Shown here in pieces: positions 23,112 to 42,575 of a stretch of DNA of 64,000 bases. The notes under the pieces are model-generated. The model made no database searches. It worked only from the letters and a program-made list of their open reading frames with translations, and was not told where the DNA came from. Numbering within the stretch: the stretch's first letter is position 1; each line of letters begins with the position of its first letter. The position numbers and the translations under genes were made by a program. Source of the DNA: Lactarius indigo (taxonomy: Eukaryota; Basidiomycota; Agaricomycetes; Russulales; Russulaceae); assembly GCA_025766275.1 (NCBI GenBank), contig JAFKAC010000107.1, forward strand, positions 62,001-126,000. Direction: 5' to 3'.

Positions 23112-24290
23112 ATCCTTCGACAACATGCTTGGCAGACCACCTCATGATTATGCCGGGAGTGTTCTTACGTCTATCTTGGGTGACGCGCACCATAGTTGCG
23201 GTCATATAGAGCATCATTTAGGATCGTTCCGTGTGTTTCGGTGATGCATGTGAACGAGTGAACGAAGATGACAGTCTTTTATGATCCTAATACACCTCTG
23301 ATCGATGGCCAGAACCAAAGGTGTGATGCTTCTGCGAGTTTCACCGAAGCTCCCGGGCCCCCACATCAAGGTTCCTCGGCTATGTGCAACGTTCCCGACG
23401 GACCCGACGCAGAACGTTTGTCACGATGGCAATGACCAGCACAACGGTGTCAGGCACGACGCCCCCCCCCGGCGTATGATTTGATGGACGAGCTCGAAAC
23501 CTAGTATTTTGTTGACCCAAGTAGGGGATCTCATCGACGCCTTGACAAATACCGGTACATGAGAAGACCTGCACCGTGTTCACACACTGGCAACTGCGAT
23601 CCACGCCGCCGCCGTCGTTAATTCGCGAGACGTCGCTACAGCGAAGTAGGGATATATTGAGAGCTACGGTGACTCGGACGGGTGGCACCCGGTGGAAGCC
23701 TATCGACCGCCACAGCGTGCCCGTCAAGGCGCTCCGCGGAAACGAGTGTGTAACGACGACTAAGTTAGGAACGACAGTTTCTATCCTGCGGGGGGCCGCG
23801 GAATCATCATGGTATTGAGCCCTCTACTCGCCAGGACATGGAAGAAATGGTATGATCGTAACCTTTAGACTGTTCGGTATAACTCGGTTGTTCACAGCCC
23901 TACGAGTCAGGTACGAGGGTCGCAATGGGCAATTGGGTGGCTATGGTAGCACGCTGGTCGGGTATTAGTCGCAGACTGATCGGAGGGGTTTGTTTGTTTT
24001 TCTTTAATTTTATTTAATTTTTTACGGTCATAAAGAGGGGGCGTCTTATGAAGGGGATTCGTTTGATCACTATTGGGACCGTGACCGTCATGCTCACTGC
24101 TCCTTCTCCTTCTCACCCTACCACAAATATCCTTTTCGTCCGCCCTCTCTCCCCCCCCTTTCCACATACCCCTCCTTCGAGTTCTCTTACCCGCGCACTC
24201 CGCTTCTCAACTCACAACGGCATCTTTCAGAATCCCGCAGCGCCATCCGACCATTGGAGCGCTGGCGCCCTGAGCACACGCACATTTTCC
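23112..24290. other. Intergenic, promoter side of the PH-domain gene
   Basis: About 1.2 kb. The last 200 bp before 24291 is C/T-rich, as expected for a leader. A minus-strand frame at 23380-23727 (115 codons) ends in a short hydrophobic segment (VVLVIAIVTNVL) but has no recognisable family or supporting promoter, so it is not called. Confidence 0.5.
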
Positions 24291-27200
24291 ATGGGTCCCA
24301 ACTTACGATCGAGCACGAAGGGCAAGGAGCGTGAGGCTTTCGACTCGCTTGACCCGGGGCCATTTGGTGAGTCTTCACTCGCTTCGCCTCGTGTATCCAC
24401 GACGGCGCGCCTACCTATCGGTGTTTATTTATACCGAATTCCGGGATGTAATCTCAGGTTCCTATGCATTTGACGATACATTCCCTCCCCTTGCAAACCG
24501 CAAGTCGTCACTCGGCAGTCCGCTCTCCCGTCCATCCACTGCAGACCCTTCCTCAACCCCATCTGTTCCCCGGAGACAGCGCGGCAGTATCCTGGGAGCC
24601 GCCTCTGATGCGCTGCGCTTTGGGCGCCGCCGTAAATCAGTCAAGGCACTGCCCCCTCCACCACAGCCTCGTCTTCTCGTTTCGGAAGTTATTGAGGTGC
24701 GCGCATCAGCGCCCACCCCGCCATATGATGAAGATGAAGAGGCCGAGCGAGAGCAACTTCGTGCTGCTGCCGTCCAGTCCGTCGGTTTCAATGTGGGTAT
24801 CGGCGGGTCTCCGGACCGCGGGCATGTCACCTTCGGTGACGAGGGTGATATTACTGATGAGGGAGACCATAATGCGCACGTCAACCTAAATCAGCGCGAG
24901 AATGGGCGCGCATCAATGTCCGCCCCACCATCCTCTCCACCTCCGCTTGATAACCCACTCTCCGATGGGACCGGATCGCCTCAAACCGTGCGACAACGCA
25001 CCCACGCAAGATCATCCAGTGGGGGCAAAACAGCACATTTTACGCCCACACTTGCAGAGGTACCTGCGTTTCCAAGCACCCGCGCCCAAATCTCTCCGCA
25101 CGAACAACTCTCAGCGACATTGCCGAAGCACTACCCTCCCCCTTCCTTGTTTATGCTCGCCCTGTCGAAGCAATGGAAGGCACGACACGTAGTTCTCAGT
25201 GCACCCGCTCCCACAGGTGCATTCTACTTGCATGTATTCAAGTCCTCGGCTGCAGACGAACGCGAGTTGGAACGCCTTGAAATCAATGAACACAGCGTCG
25301 CATCCGTCACTGATGAAGATGTTGGTGGCCGACGTGGTGTCGTGCGCATAGGCGGCTTCGATGTCGGTGCACTACGGAGGGAGCTGAACGGCGAAGAAAA
25401 CGGTATGACAATGATGACGTTACAGATCGTAGATGCGAATGAGTCACAGAATTGGATCAACGCAATCAAGAATGCGGTCCTTGGTCAGCGGTGCGCATAC
25501 ATCTGTATCTTGTTTCGTATCAACATTTTTACTCATCACCCTTTCCTGTAGGTCTGTCCGCGCCGGACTTGGCATTCTGACTAATTCGTCTGGCGTACCT
25601 GAACCTCGGGGCGACTTGGATGTGATGCTATCGATGCGTATGCAGGGAATGCTCCCCTCCCCTACCAAGCCATCTTTCATCATTCCAGATGACGCAAGCA
25701 AACCACGGCAGAATGGATCTTCTAGCGAGGAGTCGTCTTCTCCAAGTGTGCGTTCACGACCAGCATCACCACGCTCGCAAAATGGTGTCCTTTCTCTCAA
25801 GAGCCTCTTTTCCGTCTCTGGTTCAGGCTCTACACAGCCTCGCTCGCCTTCGTTGGCGCGCGCTGCTTCGCCAGACGCGGCTTCTGGAGAATCCTTCGGC
25901 AGTGCAGCTAGTAGTCTGCTCAGCATGCGGACTGTTGCTGATTCCCCCCTAATAAAGCCGTACTCCATGCTCCCGCCAACTGGTCCCACCTTAGACCCGA
26001 CGAATCAACTTCAACGTAAGATAATCGATACACAATCGAGTCTCGACTGGACACCACTAGATAGCCCTTTTAAGTCACCTGAACTTACGCCTCCTCCCCG
26101 TGCGCTGTCTCCTAGTTTAAACCCTCCTCCGCCACGCAGACGCGCATACACGACAAACGAGCCACGTTTGGTGCCATCGCCCGACACCGGTCGATTTGTT
26201 TATAGCCATGGCAATGCGAGCACAGCAGGTAGCTTTGGTGTCCACATCCCAGAACCCATTCACCCACATCTGGAGAGGGCGTCTTCAGAGCGGGGAAAAC
26301 CCCGCGCCGGTTCTGTATCAAGTACCTCGACATCGACTGAGAATGGCTCTGCGCGGCGTTGGTCACGTCAGTCTTTCATGCCTCCACGTCTTACACCACC
26401 CCCGGGTTCCCCACAACCTGCCTCTGCTCCTCTCCCTCAGCATGCACCATGGCAGAATCCCTACCATCAAGTACCGGAATCAGAACGTTCTCCAAGTCGC
26501 TGTTCTTCGCAGTCGCAGAAGACTTTGCCGAGTATCATCTCTGGCCTACATGTAACTTCGAAGCGCGCAAGCACGTCGAGTAGCATGTATAGCGTCGCGA
26601 CGACAAATTCGTCACCGCAGCACGTAAGCACGTTCTCAATCTCGCGCGCTGCAGGTGGAAGCCATCGATTGTCCATTCCACCACCCCCACGTCCTGCGCC
26701 AAATACCGCACTTCCTCCGACACCCACAGGTTCGGATACCGAGAGTCCTGCTACTGTACCTATAAGCGCTGGGAAGACCGTGCGCAGGAACTCGCTTGCT
26801 CGACGTGCTCTACGGCTCTCACTGGGCCAACCCGTGGCGTCCATACAAACTCAACCGTACAGCGCACCGCACACAAACGATGGTTTCGGCATTGTCGGAC
26901 CACGCTCGCATAGCCGGAGCGCCAGTGTTGATGGCGTGCCACGGTCCGTTGTGTCGCATGGTTACAGTATCCCCCAAGCATTGCTCGTGCCACCTAGTCC
27001 GCCACCGACAGGCCCGCTTCCGCCACCACCAGTTGCGCCACCGTCACGGACATCGTCACCAGTATCGACGACCTCTCAGCCACGTGCGTCGCTTAAGCAA
27101 CGTCTCCGGATCCTCAGCGCGCCATCGGGCCGTTCGACACCACCACCTCCAATAACCACGGTCATCCCGCCCGTCCTTCCTGCGCTCGAGATCCCCACGT

Positions 27201-27616
27201 CGATGCCGGTAACGCCGATCGGCGAACGCATAGCGCACATCGCCCCTGACGCGGATTTCCTCCACCTTGACGGCGAGACCCCGATCGCGACCGTGCCACC
27301 CAGGGCGCTGATGGTCCCAGAAACGAACGCACCACCGGGGTTTCCCTTCCCCTTACCCCCGCTCACGCTCACGCCGCCGCCAGGCACGTATGAGCACGTC
27401 CCGCCTCCGGCGTCGGATCGCTCGCCACAGCAGATGACGGTGCTGTCGCCCCCGCCGCGCAGAGGGTCCGCGCGCCCGCTGCCCTCGCCCTCGCCCGAAC
27501 AAGAGCGGGGACCGAGCGCGGCGTGGAACGGTGACGGCGATGGCGCATTGCCGCCGCTTAATCTGGCGTGCAATGTATCCACGTTGTCGCTGAGCATCGT
27601 GAATGGCGCCGTGTGA
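24291..27616 (+). CDS. PH-domain protein with long Pro/Ser-rich disordered regions (1057 aa)
   Basis: Exons 24291-24366, 24458-25490 and 25552-27616 sum to an intact 1057-residue frame ending NGAV-TGA. The first part is basic and Ser-rich (RRQRGSILGAASDALRFGRRRK). A pleckstrin-homology-like fold spans roughly residues 255-370: LALSKQWKARHVVLSAP as first strands, then FYLHVFKSS, and the C-terminal helix ESQNWINAIKNAVLG with the invariant Trp. Such domains bind phosphoinositides or proteins at membranes. The remaining two thirds are low-complexity with many PPxP and SPxR/TPPP motifs, typical of SH3 and proline-directed kinase targets. This suggests a cortical scaffold, though no catalytic domain is seen. 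I cannot assign an orthologue. Confidence 0.75.
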
Positions 27617-28637
27617 GCACCGTCCTCCCTTCCTTTACTGTAAAATATCGCCCACCTTTATTTCCTTTTCACCCTTCGCTTTTCTCTTCGACGTGACGTT
27701 GTCGCATTATGCCCTCTTCTCCCACCACCTGCTTGGGGTTGGTCTTTTTTGCTGTCATTCTTCCCCTCGGCGCTTTTTATTATTTATGCACCGAAGCGGA
27801 TCCGCCGTCTCTTAATCAACACTGTAATTCTGGATCACTCTCGTGGTTTGACCTCCTTTTTCCAGACTACTTCTACTCCACTCTCGCCCGCCCCCCCACC
27901 CACCCAGATACTTACACCCCCGGCCCCGAAATGCAATTACCCAATCGTCCCATTCGTCTTCCCATTATAGAGCTAATTAAACCTTACCTACCTACAACTC
28001 ATCATCGTTCCATCATGTAATTCTAGCTCTCGCACACCACACGCAACCCACCCATACAGAGCCCCGCGCGACGATAGATAGATTCCTTACCTACCTAGCG
28101 CTCCGCTCTCTCTCTGGATCAATTAGGTTCTCTAAGGATTTCTGTAATATGAATAGAGCTTCTGGTGACTAAAGATTACAGTAGGCAAAAAAAGGAAAAC
28201 GCCGGTCGACATTGAATGATGGCACTTTCCCCCAATGGTTAACAAGTTCGGTCACACCTTGAAAAGCCATGCTAACGTCCAGATCTACGTATGTGCCCGC
28301 GGCCTTGGCCCCCCTCAGTTAGCCGCGATCTCCCCATTGGGGTAGGTGCATCCTTATGCAATGCCAACTTGGTAGTATTTAAGCCACGTACCTTAATTAA
28401 ACGTAAGTGCTACGACTGCTCTCCCCTCTTTTTTTTCTTCATGAAACCCATCTCGGACTTGTGAGTAACAAACAATGACGAGGAGACTGCACTCGGAGAT
28501 AATAGGACATTTGACGCATTGGAAGATAGCCGGATATTGACGAGAACAGAAAAACGAGAATTGATTGATATGCAACAAATGTACAGTACAGTATGTTAAG
28601 ACGGAAATGCGGAGATCGTAATAATGTCGACCGACGA
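27617..28637. other. Intergenic between convergent genes
   Basis: 3' untranslated regions of the PH-domain gene (+) and PRP8 (-). The first 400 bp is C/T-rich on the plus strand. No coding content or RNA gene was seen. Confidence 0.55.
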
Positions 28638-37270
<8,633 letters not shown>

Positions 37271-37696
37271 GTCGTTGAGAGCAACAGCGAAGAGCAGATG
37301 GTTTGCTGCAAAACTTGGACGCGTCCACTCCGCCGTTTGCCACCATATTTCAAGCGGCGGTTGAAACGTGGCTCGGCACTAACGGCCCGGGCAGCAGTCA
37401 ACAAGCATAACTTAACTCCCTCGCACGAACGACGTCAAACATACTTTGGCTCACTGACAGCGTTGATCGCAAAGAGATGGATAAACATGTCTTCTACTGA
37501 TAGATAGAAGAGTTTACCTTTCAATATACCTTTCCAGAGGTTGCTACCACATACCATTGATTAAGTTGGCGTGGTGTGTGCGAAGGACATCTATATTACA
37601 GTACTCCTGGAATAATGCAGGAACAGGCGTCTCCGCGTGGGGCGAACTCTAGAATCCAGAAAGTACTCTGGCCTTATTGAGAAGTTGAACCCAAGT
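37271..37696 (-). promoter_or_regulatory. Promoter and leader of PRP8, truncated by the retrotransposon
   Basis: Only about 430 bp separate the PRP8 start codon from the target-site duplication of the LTR element. Any upstream activating sequence farther out has been moved about 7 kb away. Confidence 0.5.
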
Positions 37697-37701
37697 CCTA
37701 A
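37697..37701. repeat. Target-site duplication, left copy (CCTAA)
   Basis: CCTAA directly precedes the TG end of the left LTR and recurs at 44727-44731 after the CA end of the right LTR. Five bp is the usual duplication for Ty3/Gypsy integrases. Confidence 0.92.
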
Positions 37702-38076
37702 TGTTACGCGCAGTAAGGCGTATCGTTCGGATTCGAGTCGGAGATCGAATCGGAGTTCGGGTAATGCCGACAATCAGACGGCGGAGCGATGATGCACAAG
37801 ATGAGAGGGAATCGCGAGTCAACGACGAGCGATCGTTCAGGTTCGTGAAGCCAAAAGATGTTTATACGAGAAGTTACTGCAGTTGAATACAGTAAGTCGA
37901 GCTTAGAGCTCTTAGTACATGGAAGTTGGTCCTTAAGTACTACTGGTATGAGTCATATGGAAACTACGAGAACGTCCTTCGAATCATACAGAAAGTGCGA
38001 GTCAACAAGTTGGAAGGACGTCGGAGAACGATCGAGAAACAGTCGAGAAGGTACGAGAAAAGTACGTAGCGTAACA
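37702..38076 (-). repeat. 3' LTR of the retrotransposon (375 bp)
   Basis: Starts TGTTACGC and ends GCGTAACA, giving 8-bp terminal inverted repeats with the canonical TG...CA ends. Sequence matches the 44352-44726 copy base for base by eye. Confidence 0.95.
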
Positions 38077-38090
38077 TCACCCCCTCCTTT
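38077..38090 (-). other. Polypurine tract, plus-strand primer
   Basis: Immediately inside the 3' LTR the minus strand reads AAAGGAGGGGGTGA. This is where plus-strand DNA synthesis starts in LTR elements. It overlaps the stop codon of the third ORF. Confidence 0.8.
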
Positions 38091-39219
38091 AGGCTCGTTG
38101 ATTGGTCCGCCTGATGAGACGATCTTCGCGGGCTTGCATACGACGACGGACGGCGTCAGCGGGGTCCTCACTGAAGGGGCGCGAGCGACAAGGTTTGGAG
38201 AAGAGACGGTGAGTGCGTGGCACCTTGCACTCATCCTGGCATTTGCGATGGGGTTGATGGCACTTGACGTCGGCGTGGCCGTACCGCTTACAGAGAGTGC
38301 ACTGGACGAACATGGTACAATCTTCGGTATTGTGAGTGGTGTGTTGGCACCAGCGACAGAGGAACTCGGTATGTTGTTCTTCGATTTGCTGGAAATGTTC
38401 TTGGACCTGCTGTCGAGTTTCGTCGTTCGGCACCCACATGAGATGGTCGTTTTCGTTTTGAATGACCTGCTGGAGACGGTGGTAGACGTTATTTTGGCCG
38501 AGGCGTTTTACCGAGTCCTTAATCTCCCCCATAGTTCCGGCAATTTCTATTCTGAGCTTGTCTAGAATGTCGTGTTGGCTCTGAAGGTCTTCCGTCATGG
38601 TTCGGAAGCGTTGTACTTCTGCTTGCACTCGCCAATCATCCATGATATGGAGCGCACGATCAACGTCGGCGCGCATCGTCATATCTGGGTCGAAGACGCG
38701 GATTTGATAAGGTTTGAGCGCCGGATATCCTCGGTTGTCGTTGGGTGCCCTCAAGGACTCTTCGTAGACGTTCTGATTGCGTCCCATAGTGCCGCAGATG
38801 GTGGGGTAGGGTGCGAACCGCTGATACTTAACATACTTAGCGCGGACTGGATGACGGGCGCTGGCGGATATATTGAAGTCATAGAAACGCTTGCTATGGG
38901 GATGGTTGAAATGCCAGTCTTCGCCTGGATGGTCATCGGGGACTAGAGATCGTGGAACGGAGGGGAGTGGTGAAATGGACGGAAGTTCTCCCGCTAACTG
39001 AGTGTTGATCCATGCGTCTTGATGGATTTCTTCGATGGTGGGCGGAGGTGGTTCGACGTAACTGGTGAAGAGATTTGGGTGGAGTATCTGTCGTAATGTG
39101 GGGATGTCTCCTTCATCGTGCGTTCCGGTGCGAACCGCAATCCATAGTTGTGCGACGGCGGCTGCTTCTTCGATGATGTGACTGTAGGTAGAGAAGAGTT
39201 GGGAAGTAGGAGAGGACAT
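38089..39219 (-). CDS. Retrotransposon ORF3: 376-aa protein with two CCHC zinc knuckles, located where env would be
   Basis: Starts with ATG 30 nt after the pol stop and ends 12 nt before the 3' LTR, so the element keeps it intact right up to its polypurine tract. It has no signal peptide or membrane span, so it is not an envelope protein. Residues 210-285 are predicted helical and charged (DLQSQHDILDKLRIEIAG, VQEHFQQIEEQHTEF). Two perfect C-x2-C-x4-H-x4-C knuckles follow at 288-301 (CRWCQHTTHNTEDC) and 307-320 (CTLCKRYGHADVKC). The tail is very basic (ARRR/DRLIRRTNQRA type). A helical region plus tandem knuckles and a basic tail looks like a nucleocapsid or RNA-binding protein, perhaps a second Gag-like product or a captured host gene. 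I know no established name for it. Expression would need reinitiation, a spliced or a subgenomic RNA. Confidence 0.85.
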   Translation of the reverse strand: MSSPTSQLFSTYSHIIEEAAAVAQLWIAVRTGTHDEGDIPTLRQILHPNLFTSYVEPPPPTIEEIHQDAWINTQLAGELPSISPLPSVPRSLVPDDHPGEDWHFNHPHSKRFYDFNISASARHPVRAKYVKYQRFAPYPTICGTMGRNQNVYEESLRAPNDNRGYPALKPYQIRVFDPDMTMRADVDRALHIMDDWRVQAEVQRFRTMTEDLQSQHDILDKLRIEIAGTMGEIKDSVKRLGQNNVYHRLQQVIQNENDHLMWVPNDETRQQVQEHFQQIEEQHTEFLCRWCQHTTHNTEDCTMFVQCTLCKRYGHADVKCHQPHRKCQDECKVPRTHRLFSKPCRSRPFSEDPADAVRRRMQAREDRLIRRTNQRA

Positions 39220-39249
39220 TGTCGATGGGTGGGGAGATAGTTCGTCTTG

Positions 39250-42200
39250 TCAGGTCGTCTTGGTATTTATACGCTTCTGGAGGTAGAACTGTTTGACAAG
39301 GTCGTCAGCGTGCATGTCCTCTTTTCTGACCCACTCGTTCTCCGATGATGGGAATCCCTTCCACTTGATTAGGTATTCCAGTTTATGCCCTTTACGTCGT
39401 CGTACGTCTAGGATGGCTTCGACTTCCTGTTCTTCTTCGCCATCGATTAGGTCAGGTGGTGGTGGCGTGAACGCAGGTCCATATGCTTTTGTCTCACGAA
39501 ACGGGAAGAGAAGGTCCACATGGAAGACATCGTGTATCCTCATGGTTTCCGGGAGTTGTAACTTGTACGCTACCGGTGATACCTTCTTTGTGACTGTAAA
39601 AGGACCGTATCGCTTTGGTGCCAATTTTTTTGAGGGTGCTGTCACTTTGAGATTACGCCCATCTAACCATACTCGATCGCCTTCTTGATAAGTGACACGA
39701 GGTTCTCTTGTTTTGTATCGTTTCAGGATGGCTTGCGCGGCGTGTAGACGTGCTTCCTGAACCTTGAGTAATCGATCCGTTGCGGTCGGAGATTTGTTCT
39801 CTTCATCTGCTTCGATGTTCACCGTGGGGTTCATTCCGAACAATAGTTCGTGGGGGGTTTGTTTGGTTACGTCGTGTGGCCAGGAGTTGTGCGCATACTC
39901 GGCAATCGGTAGGTATTGATCCCAATTGTCCTGGCCCTGTTGTCTTACCCAGTGTCGCAAGTATTGTTCTATCCAGGCATTCAACCTTTCTGTCTGCCCA
40001 TCTGTTCGTGGGTGGAAGGCGGTGCTTAGATTTTGTTGGATGCCTGTCTGCTTGCAAACTGCCGTTGCGAAGGCGCTTGTGAACCTGGGGTCCCGATCGG
40101 AGATAATCCGTTTCGGGATTCCAAACCATGGGAATACGTGTCGGAGGTAGAGAGTGGCTATCCCTTCTCCTGTGACTTGTTTGGTACACGGGATGAACTT
40201 TGTTGCTTTACTGCAGCCTTGATCCACAATGGTGAGAATGGCGTCGTATTTCCCTGTAGACGGTAGGTCTGTTATCAGGTCCAGACTGATATACTGAAAC
40301 GGGCCTTCTTCCGCCGGTACATTTACATGTTGTAGGGGTGCCTTTCCTTGTGTTCTGCTCTTGTTCATCTGACATGTTGGACATCCCTTAACGTATTGTT
40401 CCGTGAACTCTTTAAGTCCTTGTCCTGTGTATCGTCTCTTTACAAGTGCCCAAGTGTTTGCTATCCCTGGGTGTCCTGCTGTTGGGGCATTGTGGCATTC
40501 TTGTAGGGCTTTCCGTCGTTCGTCGTCTGTAGATAACGTGACGACGCGCGAAAAAAGATGGTTGGGGAGAACAGTTACGTTGTCGTTGATGGAATCCACC
40601 CCCTCGTCAAGGTCCGGACGTCTGGAAAGGAGGTCAGCGACTGTATTGGCGTGGCCCGGAATGTGTTGCAGGGTGAAATCGAATTCGGCTAGTGTTTCCA
40701 TCCACCGTGCCTGCCTTCCTGAAATTTTCTGGGGTGCACGGAAGTATGATAGATTATTATGATCGGTGAGAACTAGAATGGGATGTCTGGCGCCCAAGAG
40801 GTGATGGCGCCAGTGACGGAAGGCTTTTACGATTGCCAGCAATTCGCGATCATAGATATCGTAGTTTATCTCCGCAGGGAGGAGAGAGGCGGAAAAGAAT
40901 GCGACAGGATGGGAGTGTCCATCCTTTTGGGGTTGAGAAAGCGTAGCTCCAATAGCGAACTTTGACGCATCTGTTTGAACTGTGAAGGGTTTGTCATAGT
41001 CAATGGTAGCCAGGACGGGTCGTGAAGCAAAACGCTCTTTCAGCGTGAGGAACGCGGTTTGTTGAGCATCACCCCAGGTGAAAGTAGTCCCTTTTTTTGT
41101 CAGATCGTGAAGGGGACGTGCAATTCGTGCGTAGTCGGCGATAAACGGCTTGTAGAAATTTCCAAATCCTAGGAAAGATCGAACTTCCGTGACAGAACGT
41201 GGGGTCGGCCAGTCAAGTAATCCAGCAAGTTTGACCGTGTCCATCTCGATGCCTTCTTTTCCAATGATGACGCCGAGATATTCGACCGAAGTGCGGAGGA
41301 ATTTGCACTTCTCTGGTTTGAGGAACAAATCGTTATTTTGGAGTATACGGAGCACTTGTCTGATTCGTTCGAGATGTTCTTCTCGAGATCCCTTTGTAGT
41401 GACAAGGATATCGTCCATGTAGACTTTCAACCATCCTTGTGCAACCTCGTTTCGGAACAGGTCGTCCATCATTGTTTGGAAGGTGGCGGGACTATTCGTG
41501 AGACCAAAGAACATAACTAGTGGTTCGAAAAGGCCTCGGTTTGTCTTAAACGCCGCCTTCCATTGGTCGCCATCTTTAATCCGGATATTGTTGTACCCCC
41601 ATCTGATATCCATTGTTGTGTACCAATCATTCCCAGGGGCATGAGTCACGAGGTCAGCGATAAGGGGAAGAGGGTAACGGTTCTTCCTAGTCCAAGTGTT
41701 GAGTCGTCGATAGTCCTGAACGGGTCGGAGTTTTCCGTCTTTCTTTTTAACGAAGAAGAAAGGAGCTGCGTATGGTGAATTAGAGGGACGGATGTACTGT
41801 TTTTCCATGTGCTCTTTTAGGAACTTGTCTAGCGCTGCTTGTTCATCCTGTGTTAATGGGTAAACTTTACAATCCAAAGTAGCTGGCGCGTCTTCTAAGA
41901 GATCAATGGCGTGGTCCCATCGTTTTGGTTCTGGGAATCGCTGGGCTTCTTGTTCGCTGAACACCTTCTCGAAGTCGTGAAGCTCTTCGGGGACCAGTTC
42001 TTTCCAAGATTTTTCGGTTTTGTCGTGGGCGGCCTCAGCAAGTTTTTGGGAGTGAGTCGTTTTACAGATCCTCATGATGATTTCGTCATCCTCGTCTAAG
42101 CGTAGGGCTTTGAGAAACCACCGTTGAGGGTGCGCGAATATAACGGGATTATTTTCTGGTTCTTCCCAGTTTAACTTTACTAGATTCGAGGCCATCCATG

Positions 42201-42507
42201 GGTAACCCAGGATCATCTGATCCGTTCCTAGGTCGGCAATGTAGAACCGGTGTAGTCGTCCGAGAGTAATACGACTTATATCGTGGTCTATCCAAAGGTC
42301 TAGGTCGACGTAATGGGTGACGCTCCCACTTTTGTTGACCGTTCCGTCGACATTTCTGATGACTCGGGGTCGTTGAAGAGTATGTGAAGTTAAACTTAGC
42401 TTGTCGACAAGTTCTTGGGTTATAAAATTGTGAGTGGCCCCAGTGTCAACTAGGGCCTCGGCCGTTTCATATCTTCGTTCATAAGGGAACTTGATCTTCA
42501 TTTTCAA
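39250..42507 (-). CDS. pol: Retrotransposon Pol: protease, reverse transcriptase, RNase H, integrase, chromodomain
   Basis: Numbered from codon 42507 (1085 residues). Aspartic protease: VDTGATHNF at 21-29. Reverse transcriptase about 200-420: LRPVQDYRRLN, FGLTNSPATFQ and the YMDD catalytic box at 363-366. RNase H: TDASK (D512), DRELLAI (E555) and TDHNN (D582). Integrase: HHCC zinc motif (H679 region, CPTCQMNK), then the D,D-35-E triad at D743 (SLDLITDLP), D804 (ISDRDPRF) and E840 (DGQTERLN). A GPY/F module (YGPFTV) follows near 967, and a C-terminal chromodomain at about 1028-1075 (VEAILDVRRRKG, YLIKWKGFPSSENEW), which tethers integration to marked chromatin. There is no ATG at 42507 (the codon is TTG; the first ATG is at 42501). 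The frame is open back to 42618 and overlaps gag by 43 nt in the -1 frame, so Pol is probably made as a Gag-Pol fusion by frameshifting. Confidence 0.95.
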   Translation of the reverse strand: MKMKIKFPYERRYETAEALVDTGATHNFITQELVDKLSLTSHTLQRPRVIRNVDGTVNKSGSVTHYVDLDLWIDHDISRITLGRLHRFYIADLGTDQMILGYPWMASNLVKLNWEEPENNPVIFAHPQRWFLKALRLDEDDEIIMRICKTTHSQKLAEAAHDKTEKSWKELVPEELHDFEKVFSEQEAQRFPEPKRWDHAIDLLEDAPATLDCKVYPLTQDEQAALDKFLKEHMEKQYIRPSNSPYAAPFFFVKKKDGKLRPVQDYRRLNTWTRKNRYPLPLIADLVTHAPGNDWYTTMDIRWGYNNIRIKDGDQWKAAFKTNRGLFEPLVMFFGLTNSPATFQTMMDDLFRNEVAQGWLKVYMDDILVTTKGSREEHLERIRQVLRILQNNDLFLKPEKCKFLRTSVEYLGVIIGKEGIEMDTVKLAGLLDWPTPRSVTEVRSFLGFGNFYKPFIADYARIARPLHDLTKKGTTFTWGDAQQTAFLTLKERFASRPVLATIDYDKPFTVQTDASKFAIGATLSQPQKDGHSHPVAFFSASLLPAEINYDIYDRELLAIVKAFRHWRHHLLGARHPILVLTDHNNLSYFRAPQKISGRQARWMETLAEFDFTLQHIPGHANTVADLLSRRPDLDEGVDSINDNVTVLPNHLFSRVVTLSTDDERRKALQECHNAPTAGHPGIANTWALVKRRYTGQGLKEFTEQYVKGCPTCQMNKSRTQGKAPLQHVNVPAEEGPFQYISLDLITDLPSTGKYDAILTIVDQGCSKATKFIPCTKQVTGEGIATLYLRHVFPWFGIPKRIISDRDPRFTSAFATAVCKQTGIQQNLSTAFHPRTDGQTERLNAWIEQYLRHWVRQQGQDNWDQYLPIAEYAHNSWPHDVTKQTPHELLFGMNPTVNIEADEENKSPTATDRLLKVQEARLHAAQAILKRYKTREPRVTYQEGDRVWLDGRNLKVTAPSKKLAPKRYGPFTVTKKVSPVAYKLQLPETMRIHDVFHVDLLFPFRETKAYGPAFTPPPPDLIDGEEEQEVEAILDVRRRKGHKLEYLIKWKGFPSSENEWVRKEDMHADDLVKQFYLQKRINTKTT

Positions 42508-42575
42508 GGCGTTTACTTTAGGTACAAAGATACTACTGGGGAGAAGAGCTCGGATCCAGGCCGAAGGACCAGAGC

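Noticed and set aside
23380..23727. 115-codon minus-strand ORF with a hydrophobic end
   Set aside because: No signal peptide, family or splice support. It lies in the promoter region of the PH-domain gene.
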